64,000 bases of DNA from Penium margaritaceum. Lineage: Eukaryota > Streptophyta > Zygnematophyceae > Desmidiales > Peniaceae. The stretch is from the NCBI GenBank assembly GCA_023375785.1, contig SZWC01004807.1, positions 78,604 through 142,603 of the forward strand, in the 5' to 3' direction. Every line of letters starts with the position of its first letter. Within the stretch, counting starts at the first letter, position 1. A program made the translations under genes and the position numbers. The notes under the pieces are model-generated. The model did no database searches. It was not told the origin of the DNA and worked only from the letters and a program-made list of their open reading frames with translations. Of the stretch, positions 57,701 through 64,000 are shown piece after piece.

Positions 57701-59196
57701 TTACACCTGAGGGATATGACGCTATCCTCGTGGTTGTCGATAGGTTTTCCAAAATGTCTCACTTTATTCCGACCACGACCATCGTCACCGCCGAAGGAAC
57801 ATCGGAACAATTTCCTAACAACATCGTGCGGCAATACGGCGTGCCGAGAACCATCACGAGCGACGGAGATGGTCGATTGACTAGCCGTTCTGGTGCAAAC
57901 TGATGACTCGCTGCAGTAGTCAGATCCAGCTGTCAACGGCGTTCCATCCTCAAACCGACGACCAAACCGAGCGGACCAACCAAACACTCAAAGAACTTCT
58001 CGAACATTATGCGAATCTCATGGGATGGATTGGGCACAAAAACTCATGTTCGCCAAAATCGCATATAGTTCGGTAATCTCCACTGTAACAAGTAAAACTC
58101 CATTCTAAGTGGTGTATGGAAAGCTTGCCACCACACCAACCGGACTCCACAGTCAAAGCAACATTCCCACGGTTGAGGTCAAACGCCGCGACTTCTCCAC
58201 CATCTGGGATGAAACACGACAAACACTTGCAAAGATGCAAGCGACGATGAATCAAGCAGCTGACCGACATCGCAGCGACGATGTTTAACCAATGGCAACA
58301 AAGTTATTCTCAGCTCAACCAACATCAAACTAGGTGGACCCGATTGTTCGAAGCCCAAACCTTGATGGTTGGGATTTTTTAAGAATGAGCGCATGCAAAC
58401 CCCCCTGGTTGCACAGCTCAAACTCCATGACACTATGCACGTTCATTCGGTGTTGCATGTAAGCACACTCAAGCGCTACCGAGATCCCGGAGAGAACCCC
58501 GGCAGGGATGTACCTCTCCTTCCTCCTATCTAAGTGGACGAGGACACAAAGTATGTCATCGAGGACGTCCTCGGCCATCGACGACCTGGCAAAACATCAG
58601 AGTATCATGTCAAATGGCACAGCTACAATGCCGCACATAACATTTGGGAACCCTACGACAACCTTCGAGATGTCGATTGCCTGATTGACAGCTAGTACCG
58701 CCGACACCGAGCCACATCTCTACGCGCGTTGGGACGTCGCGGCTAGAAGGGGGTTAAGTGTTCCGTACCAGATGTACACGAGTCCCTAACCTTTCGGAGT
58801 GGGATTTTCACTCGCCCTTCAGAGAACCTTCTCAAAATTACTCACAACTTTGACCACTTTTGAGAATCATCAACAGAAATGTCACGACCTTTCGGTCGAC
58901 TTTTCGGCGAAGATGCATCTGGCATCTTTGCCGTCGATCCTCAAAGCCCCCCAAATTCATCGACGGAGCCTCTCGAATCCGACCACTCACGACGCAACTA
59001 TACCTCATTTGTAACTCGACACTTCTATATATATGTTCGATCATTTTGACACTTATCAAAGTACACTTACCGCTGATTATGAATTGCTCAAGTGTCCCAA
59101 ATTCTTAGTCATAATCTGCCTGGCCACTTCTATCTGTCCACCATCTATGCTATGTTCGACACAACATTCACCATCTACACTATGTTTGGCATAACA
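54719..59196 (+). mobile_element. Ty3/gypsy chromovirus G5, joined to G4
   Basis: Begins inside gag (words ITQFGRLNTNFDGRYKLQ) directly after G4 integrase text, so it lacks a 5' LTR and is a chimeric junction. A knuckle word FGHIAHNC lies near 55135. Protease is at about 55400-55600 (LDGGASHSF-type, SNDMVHKLGLQTEPG). RT is at about 56190-56530 (MYMDYRTLND, KIDLRSGYHQIRVADADIG, VVYLDDIMGYS). RNase H is at about 56910-57200 and integrase at about 57420-58350 (KLAKHYWWDKMQ, CDTCQQQKSGHTRPPGLLELLP, AILVVVDRFSKMSHFIPTTT). The chromodomain is at about 58530-58700 (DEDTKYVIEDVLGHRRPG, YHVKWHSYNAAHNIWEPYD). Polypurine tract 58745-58758, then the 3' LTR from 58759. Broken in many places. Confidence 0.8.
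58759..59196 (+). repeat. 3' LTR of G5
   Basis: Starts TGTTCCGTACCAGATG and reaches ...CGACACAACA at 59166. A 30-base near-duplicate of the LTR end (CACCATCTACACTATG...GGCATAACA) extends it to 59196. The family end CATAACA/CACAACA is visible twice. Confidence 0.75.
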
Positions 59197-59511
59197 AATG
59201 TCTAGATAGATAAAGATGCTTCTCACATCTTTGTCGTCGATCCTTGAAGCCCCTCGACCTCTCAGCAGAGCTTCTAAAATCTGACCACTCACGACGCGAG
59301 TCCACATGCATCGCTGGACGATCGACCCAACGACCTTGACTACACCCCATTCTTAACTCAACACTTGTATGTATGTGTTCGATCATTTCGACACTTGTTA
59401 TCAAAGTACACTTAATGCTAGTTTCAAATTTCTCTAGTGTCCCAAATTCTCAATCATGTCGCGCCTCGCAACTTCCACCTATTCACCATCTACGCTCCTG
59501 TCGGCATAACA
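59197..59511 (+). repeat. LTR remnant, probably the rest of the G2 3' LTR
   Basis: Starts in mid-LTR (AATGTCTAGATAG..., then CTTCTCACATCTTTGTCG) and ends TCGGCATAACA. It lacks the first 180-190 LTR bases, exactly the part present at 41290-41469. This supports insertion of the G4/G5 block into the G2 3' LTR; a leftover solo piece of another element is the alternative. Confidence 0.6.
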
Positions 59512-59518
59512 CCTACGT

Positions 59519-59882
59519 GTTGCACATTGCAACCAAAGCGCACTTTGTTTCACTTCCGGAAGTCAGAACTGTGGTGATTGAGGGTCTCCGAACCTCAATC
59601 CATCCCGTCCAACCGCCCATAGGTCAGGGTCCCGTTCAAGCCATGAGGAGAGACCGGCCCGCACTACACTCCTCCCACCTAGGAGTGGACCCACCTTCGG
59701 CGTCCACAGAGGGACTCAAACCTTGGCTCTCTCATACCAATGTAAAAAATTGGTACGGGAAGCTTGGCCCATTAGGCCAAAAGCATGGTGATTGAGAGTC
59801 TCTGACCCTCGATTCATCCCATCCAACCACCCATAGGCCACGGACCCATTCAAGCCATGAGGAGAGGCCGGCCCACGCTACA
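59519..59882 (-). mobile_element. Probable TRIM (miniature LTR element)
   Basis: The right terminal repeat 59741-59882 (TGTAAAAAATTGG...CACGCTACA) and a diverged left repeat ending GCACTACA at 59668 share about 100 bases (GGTGATTGAG, CAACC-CCCATAGG, TTCAAGCCATGAGGAGAG). Between them the minus strand shows TTGGTATGAGAGAGCC next to the right repeat, which resembles the tRNA-Met primer site TGGTATCAGAGCC. AGGTGGGAGGAG next to the left repeat serves as a polypurine tract. There is no coding capacity. The left boundary is uncertain and no target duplication was confirmed. Confidence 0.6.
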
Positions 59883-60029
59883 AAAGAGATCTAAGCAAAA
59901 AGTGGAGTAAAGGAAGGACGGAGCGACTACATACCCAACATGTCCAAATTTTAAGCTGGCATGCTCGTGCCTTCTAATTTAGGAATGGCATGCCCAAAAC
60001 GGACTAAATCAAAAGCTGCCATATCCACA

Positions 60030-60325
60030 GGTCGAAGAAAAAAAAACGACGTATCCACAAAAAAGCTATGTCGTCGTTGCTTGAAATGCAGCATCAAAAT
60101 GCTGATGTCATCATGCTCCTCAAACAATGACAAACCCCTCCTTTGAGGTGTTTGTGATTGTTCGAAGGAGGGGTTTACGTGAAGTTTGCAAGGGGGGCTA
60201 AGAAACTCCATGCATTGGAAGGGAATCTGATGGACCCCGCTACCGCGGAGCCCCGCTACCGCGGGGCCCAGCAGATGCTCACGTAGAAAATTGAACCCTG
60301 GACCCCAAATGCAAAGAGGGAATGG
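60030..60325 (-). repeat. R-family dispersed repeat, copy 2 (inverted)
   Basis: Reverse complement of the R family. It shows CCCCGCGGTAGCGGGG twice in tandem, TTCCCTTCCAATGCATGG, and the stem-loop at about 60122-60165 (arms CAAACAATGACAAAC... and ...GTTTGTGATTGTTCG around CCTCCTTTGAGG). The stem sequence differs from copy 1 but still pairs. Confidence 0.7.
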
Positions 60326-60399
60326 GTTTGAATTTTTTTTTCTGCAAACCAAGGGTGGTTTGTGTACCATAGAATAATTCCAAATCTTTCAATAGGTGA

Positions 60400-60932
60400 T
60401 GTTGCTTGATCGCGATGACTTTTTTGTTACATGGTGAAATAGCTCAGATACACATAAAACACAAATCGTCACTCCAATCCGCCCAGTAGTGGTAAAAAAA
60501 ATACTCAAAAGCACAGTCGAAAATCATGCTCGCTCGCGGCACGTGTCGACAGGCGAGCATGACAAAAAAACTGCATGCAGAAATCGCTCACACGCGAGAA
60601 TCACGAGGGAGCGATGACAGAAGCGGTCATCGCTCCTTCGCGATCGAGCGAAAACGCCCTTCTTTTGTTTTGGAGAATTTCTTATAAACGCAAACCTGTT
60701 ATTTTAACACACAAACCGCAATCAAACCCTACCCCGAATTACATTTGGAGTTTGAAGGTTTCATTTCTACGCGGGCTCTTACTTGGCCACGCGGTAGCGG
60801 GACCTTGCAGGTTCCCTTTCAACGCATGGGGAGTCTCGAACTCCCCTCAAACTCTAGAAAAACCTCCCCCTGCTAGTATCACAAACCCTTCAACGAAGGG
60901 GTATGTGTAGTTGCTAGGAAGATTCTTATGTG
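60400..60932 (+). repeat. R-family dispersed repeat, copy 3, with flank
   Basis: The family match runs about 60636-60910: GATCGAGCGAAAACGC, CTACCCCGAATTACA, ACGCGGTAGCGGGACC, GGTTCCCTTTCAACGCATGGGGAGTCTCG and a terminal stem-loop CACAAACCCTTCAACGAAGGGGTATGTG (about 60890-60907, short form). Upstream, 60510-60640, are small inverted repeats (GAGCGATGACAGAAGCGGTCATCGCTC). No gene is supported. Confidence 0.65.
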
Positions 60933-61615
60933 TGTTGGATGAAGCGGAGTGGAAAGAGACATGAAGCACGAGACACGCCATGGATGCGGTCGAGACTTTC
61001 TTAGAACCACTTGCAGCTTACACCAAGACAAGAATGAGTGAGGGGGAGCGAGCGAGGTACGAACACACCGGTGAGCACGGACCCACACCAAGCATCACGC
61101 TCGGTTGGGCTAGTGCCGCCACCCGGGGGTCGAGCCCGACCACTCGGAACATTCCGAGGGCAGCTACTCACCAGTGCTCGGTCAAGACTGGCACGGTTGC
61201 CTCCTAAGGATCAGCACCCGGGAAATAGACAGCTCCCCCAAAGCACTCAGGGCAAGAGGGAAAAGAGGAAGGGCACGACAGTGAGAATGTACAAGCCCTA
61301 CCAATGACCGCATCACAGAGTCATAGAGAAAACATGCAACGGTCACATATGTGCCACAAGGCACTCCTGGGTCCAGCAGTAGTGTGAAGGCATCAAAGGC
61401 TCCAGCCAGAACAGGCCCGCCTGAAGCTTCCCAGGTAGGACCATTGTTAATCTGTACATGTGTGTGCACAGCATGGGAAGCAAAAGGGCATAGCGTTGTG
61501 AGTGGCCAACGAAATTCAACACTCCCCCATGACCACAAGGCAACCAACCCACACACATGAGAGGACAACAAAAAGGGGGAAATCATGAGAGGTGATAGAG
61601 ATGTACTAGAGCCGA

Positions 61616-63960
61616 TCAACCTGGATCATGCAGACAGATGAGACCGACGGAGTAAACAGAACTTTTGAAGACATTACGACTTAAAGCCTTCATGAGAAAT
61701 TCAGCTCTCTGAGAACGTGTGTCCACCCAAGCAACCTGGACGATGCCAACAGCAATACAGTCACGAACAAAATGGTGCTCCACATTGATGTGCTTGGTGT
61801 GTGAGTGATGCATGCCGTTATTTTTAGTAATGGCCTTTGTGCTTTGATTGTCATAGCGCAGAGTGATGCAATGGATGGGTACACGCAGTTGTTTCAGCAA
61901 GCAACACAGCCAAATAGCCTCACATGTGCTTGCACCAGTAGCAACATACTCAGCCTTTGCAGTGCTGCGTGCAACACACCCTTGTTTGCAACTTTTTGAG
62001 GAGACTGCAGTGCCACCGACCAGAAAGATGTATCATGTTCGACTGCAAGCATCAAAATCATGCGCCCACTCACTGTCTGTGAAGCCATCCACCACGACTG
62101 AGGGCTGTTCATAAAATTACAGTCCAATGTGAGGGGTGGAGAGCGTGTAGTGCACTACCCGCAATGCTGCCTCAAGATGACGCTCACGGGGGAACTGGAA
62201 AAACTGAGACAAAAAGTTCACAGGAAATACCACATCAACGCGGGTGGTCATGGCGAGATCCATCAAGGAGCCAATGACACGGAGGTAAGCGGTCACATTG
62301 ACTCTCTCCCCCAATCTGGACACTTCTAGAGACTTCAGTGAGGACTGACCAGCGGGTGTCATGGGAGTGGACGACGTGGGGACTGATATGAGGAGCGAGG
62401 CAAAGCGCTCCCCCAGGCTGCGCTCATACACAGCCTGATGGACGTGCAGAGTGCGACGACCACAGTCACGTTCCAACTCCATGCCTAGAAAGACATGAGC
62501 TGGACCAAGATCCTTCATCTTATATGCCGCCAGGAGCAGGGTCTTGGCCACCGCAACAGATGCAGCGTCAGGAGAGGCAATGAGGAGGTCGTCCACGTAC
62601 ACAAGAATGGCGACAAGTGGCTTGGTGGGGGCACTGAGGAACAGTGCGGGATCCACAGTGCTCCTCTTGTACCACCCTTTTCAAAGGCAGATGTAATCTC
62701 TTGGTTCCAACAACATGGGGACTGTTTCAGGCCATAAAGGGCCTTGCACAAGTGCCATACTCGGTGTGTTCCATCCGAGAAGCCAGGTGGTTGCACCATA
62801 TAAATCTCTACGTCCAACTTTCCATGGAAAAAGGCATTGTTGACATCCATCTGCTCAAGCTCCCAATCATGCTAAGCGACCAGGCTCAGAAGAGCCCTCG
62901 CTGTAGTGTAGTGACCAACGGCGGTGAAGGTCTCGTCAAAGTCAACACCGGAGATTTGAGAGAATCCTTTTGCGATGAGACAAGCCTTGTACCATTCAAC
63001 TGTGTTGTCAGGATTCCGCTTGCGTCGGTACACCCATTTGGCAGCAACTGCTTTGTGACCCGGTGGGAGGTCGACAAGCTCGTACACACCATGCTCAGAT
63101 AGTGCATCGAGTTCTGCCTTCATGGATTGCTCCCATTACGAGGAGTCTGAGGCAGTGCGGGCTGCTTGCATAGTCAGGGGTTCGGGAGGCATAGGAGACT
63201 GCCTAGCGGTAGCGAAGCACGATGCAACATACCCAGCTACAGATGAGGATAGATCTGAGTGGAACTCTTCCTTGACAAGAGAGTAGCAAAGCGTGGTACT
63301 GGGATGCATGAAAGGTGCTACTGTGGACAGGGAAGAGGTGGTAAGACCCAGGGCACGGAGACCAGGGTCACCAGAGACAACGGGATGAGACTGAGAGGGA
63401 AGTGCTCGGAGGTACCGACAACAAGTGTAGGGTGAAACCGGTGGGATCGACAACACACGCACGGAGGGAGAAGGAGCAGCATGGCGCGGCTGAAAAGACG
63501 GAGGTGGAGAGTCAACAGGATCCAACGGTTTAGAGAGAACTGGTGGCAGAGACATAGCACCAGTTGGAGGAACAGAGGATGAGGCAGTGGGTGAGGGAGC
63601 AGAGGGCTCAAGAGAGGCAGTATCAATAGAGTCGCAAGACGAACGAGTGGGAGGTAAGGCCAAAGGAGCAAAGGACATGGAGGGCAATGAGGGTAAGGAT
63701 GAACTCCGCGTCGTCTCCCTATCGATAGAGGCAATCAAGGGACGCTCAGAGGGGAGAGCAGGAGGCCCAGAGGGCAGAGGACCACCCCCACCCCGAGAGG
63801 GCGGAGAGACGGACCCACCAAAGCGGGGAGAGTCACGCTCAAACAAGTGTTCAAAGAAGAGCGCATCACGAGACTGAAGGACGCGGCACCGGGTGGGGTC
63901 CCAGAAGCGCCACGCCTTAGAGAACAGAGAGATGCCCAGAAATATACAGAGTCGACCACG
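61616..63960 (-). pseudogene. copia-3 pol fragment (fossil)
   Basis: Integrase C-terminal words WRFWDPTRCRVLQSRDALFFE at about 63860-63920. A Pro/Ser-rich linker at about 63180-63840. Reverse transcriptase: MKAELDALSEHGVYELVDLP and AAKWVYRRKRNPDNTVEWYK (about 63000-63120), MDVNNAFFHGKLDVEIYM (about 62850), LYGLKQSPCCW, ILVYVDDLLIASPD (about 62600), MKDLGPAHVFLGMELERD. RNase H: the TKHINVEHHFVRDC end region (about 61770). Family and order are clear; the reading is interrupted in several places. Confidence 0.82.
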
Positions 63961-63964
63961 AGGA

Positions 63965-63992
63965 GATAGCTTACCGCTCGCGGTAAGCTATC
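63965..63992. repeat. 12-bp perfect inverted repeat at window end
   Basis: GATAGCTTACCG ctcg CGGTAAGCTATC. It lies in copia-3 integrase text at the very edge, so it may be a sequence-end artefact or chance. Confidence 0.6.
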
Positions 63993-64000
63993 ACCCATGA

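Larger units (their letters stand above)
16687..59511 (+). mobile_element. Ty3/gypsy chromovirus G2, old and split by nested insertions
   Basis: The host element of the nest. Its own sequence lies in four pieces: 16687-19073 (5' LTR, primer site, gag, protease), 24761-25204 (pre-RT), 38656-41469 (reverse transcriptase, RNase H, integrase, chromodomain, polypurine tract, first part of the 3' LTR) and about 59197-59511 (rest of the 3' LTR). The intervening DNA is copia-2, G3 with hAT, and G4/G5 with pogo-2 and copia-1. The joins are supported because each left piece stops at the same position of the family where the right piece resumes. For the third join the LTR text around GAGATGTAT of the 5' LTR is divided between 41469 and 59197. 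It is heavily broken and older than everything inserted in it. Outer target duplications were not recognised. Assigning the last LTR piece to G2 is an inference. Confidence 0.6.
60933..64000 (-). mobile_element. Ty1/copia element copia-3, running off the window
   Basis: A minus-strand copia element of a different lineage from copia-1 and copia-2. The 3' LTR is probably 60933-61521, with plus-strand ends TGTT...CAACA; the right edge is supported by a polypurine tract (minus-strand GTCATGGGGGAG) at 61522-61533, while the left edge is a guess. Upstream lie RNase H, reverse transcriptase, a long Pro/Ser-rich linker and the integrase C-terminus at the window edge. The 5' half lies outside the window. 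The visible part has several breaks. Confidence 0.75.

Noticed and set aside
60780-60860. tRNA-derived SINE hypothesis for the R family
   Set aside because: Box-B-like GTTCGAGAC is visible on the minus strand of copy 3, but an A-box-like word lies on the wrong side of it and copy 2 lacks the B box.
60880-60935. Helitron 3' end (hairpin followed by CTAG)
   Set aside because: A hairpin is present, but the CTRR ending and host T are not consistent among the three copies and no TC start was found.

Overview
This window looks like a transposon graveyard from a streptophyte (plant-lineage) nuclear genome. The evidence is Ty3/gypsy chromoviruses with chromodomains, Ty1/copia elements, a priming site matching the plant initiator tRNA-Met, and hAT, PIF/Harbinger and pogo-like DNA transposons. 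The mixture suggests a charophyte alga such as Chara or an early land plant, but this is an inference and the species is not determined. I see no convincing single-copy host gene, no rRNA, no tRNA and no CRISPR array. Two runs of N (14602-14737 and 48721-49532) and five single N characters (26443, 27733, 31241, 32286, 34449) mark assembly joins.

Layout. 1-2149: unrecognised DNA with a poly-C start, a G run and a long (GTT)n tract. 2150-5530: very old gypsy fossil G1, with a direct repeat and an almost perfect 42-nt inverted repeat inside it. 5531-5875: copy 1 of an unnamed dispersed repeat (R family). 5880-10516: nothing recognisable. 10517-11350: PIF/Harbinger transposase pseudogene, beside an unrecognised minus-strand frame (11287-11976). 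12808-15418: almost intact pogo-like transposon (pogo-1) with exact TIRs and TA duplications. 15421-16686: nothing recognised.

16687-59511 is best read as one old gypsy element (G2) swollen by nested insertions. Copia-2 (19074-24760, minus) sits after its protease region. Gypsy G3 (25205-38655, target duplication cctgt) sits just before its reverse transcriptase, and G3 itself carries a hAT transposon (25912-30741, target duplication gtggtatc) exactly in its primer-binding site. The G2 3' LTR is split by a gypsy composite G4/G5 (41470-59196). G4 carries a second pogo-like transposon (pogo-2, 46201-54391), and the transposase gene of pogo-2 carries copia-1 (47922-53585, target duplication cttgg). 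After this come a probable TRIM element (59519-59882), an inverted R-family copy (about 60030-60325), a third R-family copy (about 60636-60910) and copia-3 (about 60933 to past the window end, minus).

The DNA transposons have clear ends, so insertion order can be read directly: G2 first; then copia-2, G3 and G4/G5; then hAT in G3 and pogo-2 in G4; then copia-1 in pogo-2. No host pathway is visible. The elements interact only by insertion and recombination. The most interesting signals are the anticodon-arm tRNA priming sites of two copia elements, a G3 LTR packed with hairpins, a hAT transposase with a very long acidic tail and an AAGGAASK-type repeat tail, an intron present in one pogo-like copy but absent from the other, and the R-family repeat with a conserved stem-loop.
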